From DATLMR01 sp035634255 (lineage in GTDB: Bacteria; Acidobacteriota; Blastocatellia; UBA7656), in assembly GCA_035634255.1 (NCBI GenBank), contig DASQDI010000087.1, positions 1 through 50,459 of the forward strand: a stretch of DNA of 50,459 nucleotides, read 5' to 3'. The stretch's first letter is position 1; each line of letters starts with the position of its first letter. The notes below the pieces were generated by a model that was not told the origin of the DNA, searched no databases, and was given only the letters and a program-made list of their open reading frames with translations. This document shows, piece after piece, positions 8,859-16,466 of this stretch. Made by a program: the position numbers and the translations under genes.

Positions 8859-8885
8859 TGTACCACCGCAATAGTCTCAGTTCAA
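8857..8885 (-). promoter_or_regulatory. promoter of the SWIM-Rad52 operon
   Basis: Minus strand: -35 TTGAAC (8885-8880), a 17-bp spacer and -10 TACAAT (8862-8857). Transcription should begin near 8850, two or three bases before the ATG at 8847, giving a near-leaderless mRNA. The -10 abuts operator O1. Confidence 0.75.
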
Positions 8886-8891
8886 GCAGAA

Positions 8892-8911
8892 ATGTTTCAA
8901 GTGTAAAACAT
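8892..8911. promoter_or_regulatory. palindromic operator O2 between the divergent promoters
   Basis: ATGTTTCAAGTGTAAAACAT holds GTTTCA-N4-TAAAAC at 8894-8909, one base off the perfect arms of O1. It lies between the two divergent -35 elements, 6 bp upstream of the minus-strand -35 and 2 bp from the plus-strand -35. Spacing to O1 is 53 bp, five helical turns, so one repressor could contact both on the same DNA face. Confidence 0.65.
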
Positions 8912-8913
8912 CG

Positions 8914-8942
8914 TTGCGGACAAGGAGAAAATTGTGTTATAT
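8914..8942 (+). promoter_or_regulatory. promoter of the XRE-ImmA operon
   Basis: -35 TTGCGG (8914-8919), 17-bp spacer, -10 TTATAT (8937-8942). AGGAGG at 8959-8964 serves the XRE start at 8976. O2 lies just upstream of the -35, consistent with autoregulation. Confidence 0.65.
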
Positions 8943-8975
8943 AAAGGGCTAAGGATTTAGGAGGTCCTGACTTCC

Positions 8976-9401
8976 ATGGTAGAAGCGACATTAGACATAG
9001 TAGAGCTGGGTGAGTACGTGAAACGGAAGAGGCAGGAAGAGAAGCTTTCGCTGCGTCAGGTCGCGCAGAACGTAAACGTTAGCGCGTCCACTCTTTCGCG
9101 TATAGAGAACGGCATAGGCACTCCGGACAGCGCGACGCTGGCGCGGCTGGCCGCGTGGCTCGGGATGCCGCTCGAGCGGTTGATGAAGGGGTCTTTGCTT
9201 GGGGATGCGGGAGAAGGGGGCCGGTCCGACGTTTTCATGGAGCCGGTCATCTACTATCCCACGGAGTCCACGCCCAATATTGTAGAGGCGCACCTGCGGG
9301 CGGACCGGAGCCTGAAGCCCGAGATGGCTAAGGCCCTGGCCGAGCTTTTCCGCGTTGCATACGGGCAGTACTCAACCATGCAGACCGACCGAAATGAGTG
9401 A
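8976..9401 (+). CDS. XRE-family transcriptional regulator (DdrO/ImmR-like repressor)
   Basis: The 141-residue product has a Cro/C1-type helix-turn-helix at residues about 11-66: YVKRKRQEEKLSLRQVAQN, then ASTLSRIENG and TPDSATLARLAAWLGM. The C-terminal part (residues about 95-132, with EAHLRADRSLKPEMAKALAE) is a helical extension, probably for dimerisation or cleavage. The gene overlaps the ImmA/IrrE-like gene by 8 bp, so the two are translationally coupled. In ImmR/ImmA and DdrO/IrrE pairs the peptidase inactivates the repressor after DNA damage. The palindromes at 8839-8858 and 8892-8911 are the natural binding sites, repressing both the SWIM-Rad52 operon and itself. The regulator type is clear; the targets are inference from position. 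Confidence 0.85.
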   Translation: MVEATLDIVELGEYVKRKRQEEKLSLRQVAQNVNVSASTLSRIENGIGTPDSATLARLAAWLGMPLERLMKGSLLGDAGEGGRSDVFMEPVIYYPTESTPNIVEAHLRADRSLKPEMAKALAELFRVAYGQYSTMQTDRNE

Positions 9402-10023
9402 AGACAGGCAGCAGGCTCAATCAAGCGACGAGATGCTACCTCCCACCGCGAAGCGCCGGGTCTACGAGCGCATAGCTCTGAAGATTCGCGAGTTCGCCGG
9501 GGCGCCTCTCGATAAACCGCTCAACCCCTGGAAGCTGGCTCCCTTCGTGAAGATTCGCGTCACCGACCTGAGGGCCATTCAGGGGCTTTCGGAAGAGAGC
9601 AAGAGGCTTTTACTGGGGGACAATGGGAAGAGTTGGTCCGGGGGAGCCACGCGCCCCCTGCCGGACGGGTGGCGTCTGGTCTTTCTGAACCCGAACCACA
9701 CGCGGGAGCGGCAGGCGGCAACTCTGATGGAAGAGATATGCCACGTAATCCTGGGGCATTCTCCCACGCGGCTGATGCTCCGTGAAGACTCGGACACGGC
9801 GGTCCACTTTCGCAACTTCGACGAGAATCAGGAAGAGGTGGCCTACGCGGTCGGGGCGGCCGCCCTGATCCCATACTTCGCTTTGAGACATGCGGTCGCG
9901 GCCGGGATGCCGGCGGACAGAATCGCCCGGAGGTTCGCCGTGAGCCGCGACCTCGTCCAGTACCGCATAAAGGTCTGCCGCCTCTGGTCCGAGTACAAAG
10001 AAAAGTTGAAGCAGCCCGGATGA
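9394..10023 (+). CDS. ImmA/IrrE family (DUF955) peptidase-like protein with altered zinc motif
   Basis: The ATG at 9394 overlaps the XRE stop and gives 209 residues. The DUF955 helix reads LMEEICHVILGH, where the usual zinc motif HExxH appears as EExxH, so the first His ligand is replaced by Glu. The third-ligand region is kept (NQEEVAYAVGAAALIPY), and the C-terminal part (MPADRIARRFAVSRDLVQYRI) is the usual small helical HTH-like region after the peptidase core. IrrE cleaves the repressor DdrO when damage is sensed; ImmA does the same for ImmR. Whether this protein can bind zinc with Glu in place of His, or is a non-proteolytic anti-repressor, cannot be told from sequence. Confidence 0.8.
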   Translation: MSEDRQQAQSSDEMLPPTAKRRVYERIALKIREFAGAPLDKPLNPWKLAPFVKIRVTDLRAIQGLSEESKRLLLGDNGKSWSGGATRPLPDGWRLVFLNPNHTRERQAATLMEEICHVILGHSPTRLMLREDSDTAVHFRNFDENQEEVAYAVGAAALIPYFALRHAVAAGMPADRIARRFAVSRDLVQYRIKVCRLWSEYKEKLKQPG

Positions 10024-10535
10024 GCGGGCGAGCGCGCTCGGACACGTTCTTCGCGCCCAGAACCGGCCTCTGAATCACCCCTCCCTCAGAATCCCGCCCG
10101 AATTTTGCAATTGTAATGTAGACACCTCGATTTAATTTAAATATAATGCGGTCACCCCTTAGGTTGACTACTTTGAAGAGGAAGGACGGCAAAGTGGACA
10201 ACCTTGTTCAGGTGCGGTTTTTGAGCGGACCGGTGAATTCGCGGTCAAGGGTCTGCTACCTGACCCGCCATACTTCAGCCCCAGACGGAAAGACCTGCCA
10301 GGCCGGGCCGCCCGTCGTATGCCTCCCAACCAGGCAAGGTGACATGATCCAGTTCATCGAGCTTGTGATCAGGGACATCTTTCGGACCCTTGAGCCTCCT
10401 GTTTCGCGACTCTCTCTTTCGAACCGCCGGAGGGTGTAACTCGAAATCCCAGCTCCCTGCATGGGACAATCCGGTGAGAAGGCTCCTATCTTTCGGACTA
10501 CGGTTGCCGGTCGTGCTACGGAGGGAATCCAGACA
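10024..10535. other. 512-bp intergenic region
   Basis: The stretch begins with a GC-rich tail (GAGCGGGCGAGCGCGCTCG near 10023-10041, partly self-complementary) and an AT-rich block at 10100-10145 (ATTTAATTTAAATATAATG) that could hold a promoter for what follows. A 97-codon open frame at 10146-10439 has no convincing ribosome site or recognisable domain. No RNA gene is recognised. Confidence 0.4.
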
Positions 10536-10928
10536 GTGACAGAAAAAATCCTTGTTGTTGACGACAGCGACGACACGCGCGAGATGATGGCGAAGCTTCT
10601 AGAGTTGGAATCTTTTACTGTCGTAACGGCTGAAGACGGCGATATCGGGATTTGCAGGGCCAGGTCCGAGCGGCCGGACCTCATCATCACCGACATCAAC
10701 ATGCCGAACGTCAATGGCATCGAGATGATCAGGCTTTTGCGCGATCAGGACGACTTCAGCCTCGTGCCCATAATGGCGATCACCGCTTACGGAAGCAGCG
10801 TCGCCGCCGAGGCTCTGGAGGCGGGGGCCGATCACGCCATGACCAAGCCGGTCGAGTTCGACTCTCTGATCGAGGACATAAAGAGACTGCTCAACAAGTC
10901 GCGCAGCAGCGGGGTGCCTTTGACGTAA
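10536..10928 (+). CDS. single-domain response regulator (CheY-like receiver)
   Basis: I place the start at the GTG at 10536, with GGAGGG ten bases upstream; it opens directly into the receiver strand TEKILVVDD. The 130-residue product is a receiver domain only: acidic pocket Asp9-Asp10, phosphoacceptor Asp53 in IITDINMP, Thr in AITAYG and the Lys in AMTKPVEF. There is no output domain, so it would act by protein contact, like CheY or Spo0F. No cognate kinase is next to it; it could serve a hybrid kinase such as the one at 21244-25539, which is inference. Confidence 0.85.
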   Translation: MTEKILVVDDSDDTREMMAKLLELESFTVVTAEDGDIGICRARSERPDLIITDINMPNVNGIEMIRLLRDQDDFSLVPIMAITAYGSSVAAEALEAGADHAMTKPVEFDSLIEDIKRLLNKSRSSGVPLT

Positions 10929-10987
10929 CGGACCGGTCACAGATCATCCCTCTGCCCGCTCTCGCGGGTCGCCTCTCAAGCCCCCGT

Positions 10988-11776
10988 TCAACGCCTCGAT
11001 TTAAACACCCTCGCCGTGACGCCGATGATCGTTTTGCGCGGCGCCAGCCTCTCGGATAAGACAAGAAGCTTATTCACCCACCCAGAAACTACGTGGCTTT
11101 TCGCGCGGGCGAGGCCGTCGAGTGCGGCCTCCACGACCTCGCCGGGCGTCTGCATTATCTTCTTCGGCGGGGCGTCCCGCATGCTGGCCGCGTCGAAAAA
11201 GCCTGTCTCGGTCACGCCGGGGCACAAGGCCATGACCGTCACGCCGTGACCGCGGGTTTCGGCCCAGAGGGCTTCGGAGAAGTTGAGCACGTAAGCTTTC
11301 GTGGCCGCGTAATTCGCCATGTATGGCATGGGCTGAAAGCCCGCCGTCGAGGCCACGTTGATGATGGCCCCGCTCCCGCGCTCGATCATGCGATTGAGGA
11401 ACCTGTGGGTGAGGTCGGCCAGAGTTACCACGTTCAGGCGGAGCATCTGAAGCTCGCGCTCAAGGGGCAAGGCGGCGAACTCCCCGAAAGAGCCGAAGCC
11501 CGCGTTATTGATCAGGAGGTCTATCGCGAGGCCGCGACTCTCTACCCCCGCGTACAACTCCCCCGGCGCGCCTTCCGCCGACAGGTCGAGCGCGATGTAG
11601 CCCGCGCTTATGCCATGCCTGTTCGAGAGGTCCTCCGCCAGGGCTTGCAGCCTGGGCTCCGTTCGCGCGACGAGAAGGAGGTTGCTGCCGCGTTGGGCGA
11701 GGCGGCGCGCGAACTCTTCGCCGATCCCGCCCGAAGCGCCCGTTATCAAAGCCGTGCGTCCCCGAAACTCATTCAT
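10988..11776 (-). CDS. short-chain dehydrogenase/reductase (SDR family)
   Basis: From the ATG at 11776 the product is 262 residues. It shows the classical SDR pattern: TGASGGIG at residues about 9-16 for NAD(P), NNAGFG near 88, the catalytic Ser in NVASTAG and the Tyr-x3-Lys pair in YAATKAYVL. The C-terminal segment (GVTETGFFDAA) resembles the YqjQ/DltE-like group of oxidoreductases. The substrate is unknown. It is soluble and cytoplasmic; the stop is 59 bp from the end of the convergent response regulator gene. Confidence 0.85.
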   Translation of the reverse strand: MNEFRGRTALITGASGGIGEEFARRLAQRGSNLLLVARTEPRLQALAEDLSNRHGISAGYIALDLSAEGAPGELYAGVESRGLAIDLLINNAGFGSFGEFAALPLERELQMLRLNVVTLADLTHRFLNRMIERGSGAIINVASTAGFQPMPYMANYAATKAYVLNFSEALWAETRGHGVTVMALCPGVTETGFFDAASMRDAPPKKIMQTPGEVVEAALDGLARAKSHVVSGWVNKLLVLSERLAPRKTIIGVTARVFKSRR

Positions 11777-11922
11777 GGCAGGGATGCTAACGAGCGGGCC
11801 TCCGCGAGTCAATCGGAAGCAGGTGCGAGGCGGGGAGCGGGGGCGGGAAAAGAATCAGGCGGCTCCCGCGCTCGGTCGCGCAAGGGCCGCCTGAAAAAGC
11901 GTATCCATCGTTGTTATGAAAT

Positions 11923-12912
11923 CTACTTCAGGATGTGAACGAGAACATCCTGCGAAAGGCTTCCGGTGATCTTTACGTCCACGTCGGTGTTCGCGATCCT
12001 GACGGAGTCGAGCGCTCCCGCAATCGGCGCGAGCTTCGGATCGCTCGACGACCCAAGGAACCCCTTCAGCATGCCGAAGAGCCCGTTGAGCTGGTCGCTG
12101 ATCGCTTTGGCATGCTCGGCCGTGTCGTGGCGCAGGGTCGCGTTGATGTCTATGGACGACGTGACGTCGATTGTTCCGAAGACCATCTTGATCGACGAGA
12201 GGTCCGGGATAGGGACCCCGCCGGTTTGAATCCCCTGCGTCATGGCGGGGGTGACCTCGGCGGCGAAGCGGATGGCGGCCGCCGGGTTCTCCGCCATCAC
12301 CGCCCCGAGCTTTGCGTTCTGGGCGATGCTCGGCCTGGCCCCCGAGCGGGCGTCTATCGAAGCCTGGACCCCGGCGAGGTTGCCGATTGCGATGGTCCCG
12401 GCGTCATAAAACGCGAAGTAGAACCCGTTATTTTTGGCCGCGGGCTTCGGCTCCGCCTGGGCGGTCGCTACTGCCTTAGGCGCGTCGTTGACCTGGAATA
12501 TCTCGACGTTCTTGTAGGTCTCGGAGGTGACTTTGACGTTCTGTTTCGCGCGCAGGCGGGAAAGTATATCGTTCTGGTTGAACGAGCCGCTCACCACGCC
12601 CGTGAAATCCTTGGTGTTCCCGGAGGGTAAAACCACCGCGACCGTGCGCACGTCCGACAGCCTCAGACCGACGCCGGAGAGCTCGGTCTGCACTTTCTCG
12701 AAGGTGCCCCTAATCTTATCGTGCGAAGAAACGGTAGTCCAAAAGCTGCTCGTAAGCGTTCTCTGAACGTCCACGACCGCGACCGCGCCACCGTCGGGCA
12801 GCAGTCGCAGCAGGTCGCCGCCAGCCTGTGCGCCGGCGCGAGCCGACGCCCCGGTTAAGCTGATGCTTACGGCGAGCGCCAGCATCAATGACACAAAAGC
12901 GATTCTCTTCAT
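11923..12912 (-). CDS. secreted DUF3352-like hypothetical protein
   Basis: The 329-residue product has a Sec signal peptide (residues 1-28, cleaved near ASARAGA). The mature protein opens with LLRLLPDGGAVAVVDVQRTL, the pattern of secreted proteins of the DUF3352 type that occur widely in Acidobacteriota. The later sections have repeated alpha/beta blocks (RTVAVVLPSG, YFAFYDAGTIAIGNLAGVQA) and end in a short strand LSQDVLVHIL. The ATG at 12912 has AGGAAG seven bases upstream. No enzyme motif is visible; it is likely periplasmic or surface-located and its role is unknown. Confidence 0.7.
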   Translation of the reverse strand: MKRIAFVSLMLALAVSISLTGASARAGAQAGGDLLRLLPDGGAVAVVDVQRTLTSSFWTTVSSHDKIRGTFEKVQTELSGVGLRLSDVRTVAVVLPSGNTKDFTGVVSGSFNQNDILSRLRAKQNVKVTSETYKNVEIFQVNDAPKAVATAQAEPKPAAKNNGFYFAFYDAGTIAIGNLAGVQASIDARSGARPSIAQNAKLGAVMAENPAAAIRFAAEVTPAMTQGIQTGGVPIPDLSSIKMVFGTIDVTSSIDINATLRHDTAEHAKAISDQLNGLFGMLKGFLGSSSDPKLAPIAGALDSVRIANTDVDVKITGSLSQDVLVHILK

Positions 12913-13159
12913 TATTAACTTCCTTTCCTCTCTTCTTTCGTAATCCTATCCGCTAACGCTTTCGACCCTGGAAATCCGATGGTACTACAGATGACCGTTT
13001 AATTATATGCTTGAAAGCTTCCCTCTGGGAACTCCCACCAGCAGAAATTCACATACTAGAACGTCGCCGGAGCGCCCGAGGTTTACTATAAGACGATTTT
13101 TATTTTGCGGGGCCGGCCCGGCGGGCGCGCGGAAGTTCTAAACATCGGGCGTTGATGGC

Positions 13160-13168
13160 TGCTATAAT
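13160..13168 (+). promoter_or_regulatory. extended -10 promoter of the hydroxyacyl-CoA dehydrogenase gene
   Basis: TGCTATAAT at 13160-13168 is a consensus extended -10 with no good -35. It would start transcription near 13175, some 33 bases before the GTG start at 13208. Confidence 0.7.
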
Positions 13169-13207
13169 CTCCGGGCAAGAATCTACTGTAAAAAAGGGAA
13201 AAGCACT

Positions 13208-14053
13208 GTGATAGAATCAATCGGCGTCATCGGGTCAGGGACTATGGGCAATGGCATAGCGCAGGCGGCGGCGCGGGCCGGGCTGTCGGTGGTCATGCGC
13301 GACCTCTCGGACGAGTTCCTCAGGCGGGGCCTCTCGACCATAGACAAGAGCCTCCAGAGGGACGTAGACAAAGAGCGCCTCGCCCCCGAAGCGAAACAGG
13401 AGATAATTTCGCGCATCAGGCTGACGACGGAGGTGGGAGACCTGAGCGGTGTCGATTTCGTCGTCGAAGCCGTAAACGAAGACCTCGGGGTGAAGGCCGA
13501 CCTGTTTCGCCAGCTCGATAAAATCACGCGGCCCGGAGTCATCCTCGCAAGCAACACGAGCTCTATATCGATAACGAAGATCGCGGCGGTCACGTCCCGC
13601 CCCGACCGCTTCATAGGCATGCACTTCATGAATCCGGTGCCGGTGATGAAGCTGGTCGAAATAATCCGGGGCGTCGCCACTTCGGACGAGACTTTCGCCA
13701 TCACGCGCGAGCTGGCGGAGAGGATGGGGAAGGTCCCGGTCGAAGTGAACGACGCGCCCGGTTTCGTGTCGAACCGGGTCCTGATGCCGATGATAAATGA
13801 GGCCATTTTCGCGCTCTACGAAGGCGTCGGGTCGGCCGAGGCGATAGACCAGATCATGAAGCTCGGCATGAACCACCCGATGGGGCCGCTCCAGCTCGCC
13901 GATTTTATCGGGCTTGATGTTTGCCTCGCGATAATGAATGTGCTATATGATGGTTTCAATGACCCGAAGTATAGGCCTTGCCCCCTGCTGAAGAAGTACG
14001 TCGACGCCGGATGGCTCGGCAGAAAAACGGGGAAAGGCTTCTATAGCTACTGA
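13208..14053 (+). CDS. 3-hydroxybutyryl-CoA dehydrogenase (3-hydroxyacyl-CoA dehydrogenase family)
   Basis: The 281-residue enzyme oxidises (S)-3-hydroxyacyl-CoA, typically 3-hydroxybutyryl-CoA, with NAD in fatty-acid or butyrate metabolism. GSGTMGNGIAQ at residues about 7-17 is the Rossmann nucleotide site. The catalytic His is in GMHFMNPVPVMKLVE (GMHFMNP) and the paired Glu in EIIRGVAT. The C-terminal domain has FVSNRVLMPMINEAIF and ends in LGRKTGKGFYSY, all family signatures. Length is normal for the Hbd/PaaH class. The GTG start at 13208 is favoured because it begins directly at the Rossmann strand and lies behind a purine-rich ribosome site. Confidence 0.92.
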   Translation: MIESIGVIGSGTMGNGIAQAAARAGLSVVMRDLSDEFLRRGLSTIDKSLQRDVDKERLAPEAKQEIISRIRLTTEVGDLSGVDFVVEAVNEDLGVKADLFRQLDKITRPGVILASNTSSISITKIAAVTSRPDRFIGMHFMNPVPVMKLVEIIRGVATSDETFAITRELAERMGKVPVEVNDAPGFVSNRVLMPMINEAIFALYEGVGSAEAIDQIMKLGMNHPMGPLQLADFIGLDVCLAIMNVLYDGFNDPKYRPCPLLKKYVDAGWLGRKTGKGFYSY

Positions 14054-14154
14054 GGGTTGAAGTAAGATAGGCATAGTTTTCGATTCACTGCTGTGGCCCG
14101 GTTAGCGGTGTTGTTGAAGGCAGATGGCAGCATCAGATAGGTGGCCTGATAAAC

Positions 14155-15396
14155 ATGATTTTCTGTCAGCAATGCACACATCCAAATCCGTACAATAGCG
14201 AGACCTGCTCCAAGTGCGGCACGCGCCTGATGGTGATAACCAGCACGCGCACGGCCACGGCTTACGGGGGCGTCGAAAGCCTCCTGAGGCCCACCATCGA
14301 GGAACACCTGCTCGAAAGGATCAGCGCGCTGGAAGCCTCCCTCCAGCGCGCGCATGACAGACTGGAACTGATGCTCGACCTGGTCCACCGTCAGGCCACG
14401 AGCGGCCTCTATGACCACGCGATGCTCGACGCTCTGGTCGAACACCTGTCGGAGCGGGGCGCGGTCGAGGGGGTGAAGCTTGAGACCCTGTGGAGGGACC
14501 GGATAGCCGAGCACTACGAGGACGCGAGCGAGCAGGAAGAGTTCGAGCACCGCGTCGAGCGGATGCTGGCCGCCTTCACCGGGGAGAACCTGGACCTCTT
14601 CTCCCGCCTGCTCGACACCGGCGCGGACCTCTTCATCGCGGGCAATTCGAAGCGGGGGGTGCGCTATTTCGAAAAGGCGTTCCTGCTCGACCCCGCCAAC
14701 GCGGTGCTCGCCTATTTCATCGGGGAGCATTTCTTCCGCATGAACAAGCCCGTCCTCGCGCGCGCGTACCTGGAGCGGGCGGTAGAGAGGGGCCCCGGAA
14801 ATTACCTCGCGATGCTGATGCTCGGAGTCATCTGCGGCGACGACGGCGACCTGGAGTCGGCCAAGGATTATCTGAGCCACGCCCTGAAATTAAAGAAGAA
14901 CTCTTTCACGGCCCATTATGGGCTCGGGCGCATACTCGTCAGCGAGGGCAGACTGCGCGAAGCCATCACGCACCTGAAGCGCGCCCTGACGATCAAACCT
15001 ACTCCCGAGATGTACTACCTCGTCGGGCGCGCCTACCTCGAAGACGGCCGCCCTGAGATAGCCTTGAGGCACCTGAGGCGCTGCGTGGAGTTGGACCCGA
15101 AATTCGACGCGGCCCTCTACCACCTCGGGTTGATATACCTCAGGCAGGAGAACATCCTGCTCGCGCAGGAGCATTTCAAGGCCGCCTACGAAATCAACCC
15201 GCGCGAGTCGCGGTACCGCATAGCCCTGCGGGCGCGCAAGGCCGGCCGCCTCGCCCCTCTGCCGGTGTTCGGCCGCGCCGCCGTGTCGAGCCGCAAGGTC
15301 GTCACCAGCGGCGACGTGCGACTCGCCGAACTGCTCAGGAGCGACCTGCTGGACGCGCCGACCGCCGAAGCCCGCAAGGGACAGAAGAGGAATTGA
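14155..15396 (+). CDS. zinc-ribbon and TPR-repeat protein
   Basis: The 413-residue product starts with a zinc ribbon (Cys4, Cys7, Cys18, Cys21), then a coiled-coil helix at about 45-85. From about residue 150 to 365 it carries consecutive TPR repeats with the canonical pattern (AYFIGEHFFRMNKPVLARAY, YLAMLMLGVICGDDGDLESA, HYGLGRILVSEGRLREAI and so on). The C-terminal 60 residues are basic and low in structure. TPR proteins assemble protein complexes, and the zinc ribbon suggests binding of nucleic acid or another protein. No partner is evident in the neighbourhood. Confidence 0.8.
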   Translation: MIFCQQCTHPNPYNSETCSKCGTRLMVITSTRTATAYGGVESLLRPTIEEHLLERISALEASLQRAHDRLELMLDLVHRQATSGLYDHAMLDALVEHLSERGAVEGVKLETLWRDRIAEHYEDASEQEEFEHRVERMLAAFTGENLDLFSRLLDTGADLFIAGNSKRGVRYFEKAFLLDPANAVLAYFIGEHFFRMNKPVLARAYLERAVERGPGNYLAMLMLGVICGDDGDLESAKDYLSHALKLKKNSFTAHYGLGRILVSEGRLREAITHLKRALTIKPTPEMYYLVGRAYLEDGRPEIALRHLRRCVELDPKFDAALYHLGLIYLRQENILLAQEHFKAAYEINPRESRYRIALRARKAGRLAPLPVFGRAAVSSRKVVTSGDVRLAELLRSDLLDAPTAEARKGQKRN

Positions 15397-15448
15397 AACA
15401 ATAACGGATCGGATCCGCTCGGCGAGTGGATCATTCGGGATCGCGAAA

Positions 15449-15508
15449 AGACCGAGGCCCCGCCCCTGAAATCTACGGTGACAGATTTCAGGGGCGGGGC
15501 CTCGGTCT
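15449..15508. terminator. 26-bp perfect hairpin, bidirectional terminator
   Basis: Arms at 15449-15474 and 15483-15508 are perfect reverse complements for 26 bases around an eight-base loop (ACGGTGAC). It stands between the convergent TPR gene (stop 15396) and the small gene ending at 15520. The stem is much longer than needed for a terminator; only a short T-run follows on the minus strand. Confidence 0.7.
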
Positions 15509-15519
15509 CTCTGCGCCGG

Positions 15520-15780
15520 TCAGTGCGCCGTTACGCTCTCGTGGGAGCGGCTGCCGTTGGGCAAAACTTCGACACTGTGCGAGCTGGTCTTAAAAGCCGC
15601 GCTGGTGTCCGAGGTCAGGCTATACGTGTCAAACCCGAATGAATCCAGATATGTTGCGAGATCAGTACTCGATGAAAGGTACAGAACAGGCTTGTGCCCG
15701 AAATAATCTGTAATCTCAAGGAGCCGCTCGATGACCTCGATGGGGGAAAATGTTCTTGCAGGATCCCTGAAGCTAGCCAT
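15520..15780 (-). CDS. small hypothetical protein
   Basis: The ATG at 15780 gives 86 residues and has AAAGGAG about seven bases upstream, which supports a real gene. The product has a helix (SPIEVIERLLEITDYFGH), a strand pair (KPVLYLSSSTDLATYLDSFG) and a Ser/Thr-rich, probably flexible tail. No family is recognised. It lies alone on the minus strand and ends 11 bp before the long hairpin. Confidence 0.6.
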   Translation of the reverse strand: MASFRDPARTFSPIEVIERLLEITDYFGHKPVLYLSSSTDLATYLDSFGFDTYSLTSDTSAAFKTSSHSVEVLPNGSRSHESVTAH

Positions 15781-16105
15781 CACAAACTCCTTTCAAGCTA
15801 CTAATACGGAACCGGTCCACAATTAGTTTTACTGCAAATTGGATGCCCTCTCCCGCCGACATGGTTGTTTAACACAAGCGTCCGGTCTTTCGCGCCTCGC
15901 ACCCGGCTCACAATAAAAGAACGGCCGTGGTCGAAAAAGCTTGCGGCGGATGTAGCCCTATTTATATAGACGTAGAATTCGGGAAATGCTTGCCGACCGG
16001 GTGAGGACATCGGCGGGCTGAACAGAATAAACGAAAAGCCGGTGATCTCACCGGCCTGCTAAACATCGACATTTCAAAGTGGAAATCGAATGACGCGCGT
16101 CGAAT
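15781..16105. other. 325-bp intergenic region with one terminator
   Basis: It contains the FmdB terminator (see 16038-16055), a weak 69-codon open frame at 15801-16010 without a ribosome site, and nothing else that I recognise. Confidence 0.4.
16038..16055 (-). terminator. intrinsic terminator of the FmdB gene
   Basis: GCCGGTGA and TCACCGGC flank two bases, making a tight hairpin. On the minus strand it runs into TTTTCGTTTATTC. It starts 51 bp after the FmdB stop codon. Confidence 0.75.
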
Positions 16106-16354
16106 CTAATCAGCCGGTGCGCCTCCCGATTTCTCCGGGGACTTATCGGCCTTCTCCGTAGACTTGGGAGAAGACTTGCTCGAATAATCCGTGACGTACC
16201 AGCCCGACCCCTTAAGCTGGAAGCTCGTGCGAGAGACTGCCTTTTGCAGCTTGCCGCGACATTTTTGACACCGCTTGAGCGGGGGGTCTCCGACTTTCTG
16301 TATCGCTTCTATATGGTCGCCGCACTTGTCACAAACATATTCATAAATAGGCAT
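16106..16354 (-). CDS. FmdB-family zinc-ribbon protein
   Basis: The 82-residue product starts with the FmdB signature MPIYEYVCDKCG. The zinc ribbon uses Cys8, Cys11, Cys29 and Cys32. A conserved KGSGWYVTDY block follows, then a Ser/Lys-rich flexible tail. FmdB-type proteins are short regulatory or metal-carrying proteins first linked to formamidase operons; the function is not settled. AAGGAGT nine bases before the ATG supports the start. It is monocistronic and ends at a clear terminator. Confidence 0.9.
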   Translation of the reverse strand: MPIYEYVCDKCGDHIEAIQKVGDPPLKRCQKCRGKLQKAVSRTSFQLKGSGWYVTDYSSKSSPKSTEKADKSPEKSGGAPAD

Positions 16355-16466
16355 CGTGCGTGACTCCTTCAGTTCTCAATATGCAAAATCGCACCAGTAT
16401 AGTAACACGCCTGCCATAGCGCTTCAAGGATTAGGCCTGACGCGCCCGGCCCGGCGCTCCGAAGCC

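Noticed and set aside
10146..10439. 97-codon plus-strand frame in the gap before the response regulator
   Set aside because: Irregular composition (many Arg, Ser, Val), no ribosome site and no homologous motif.
15801..16010. 69-codon minus-strand frame
   Set aside because: No ribosome site before the ATG and no recognisable domain; it follows the FmdB terminator.
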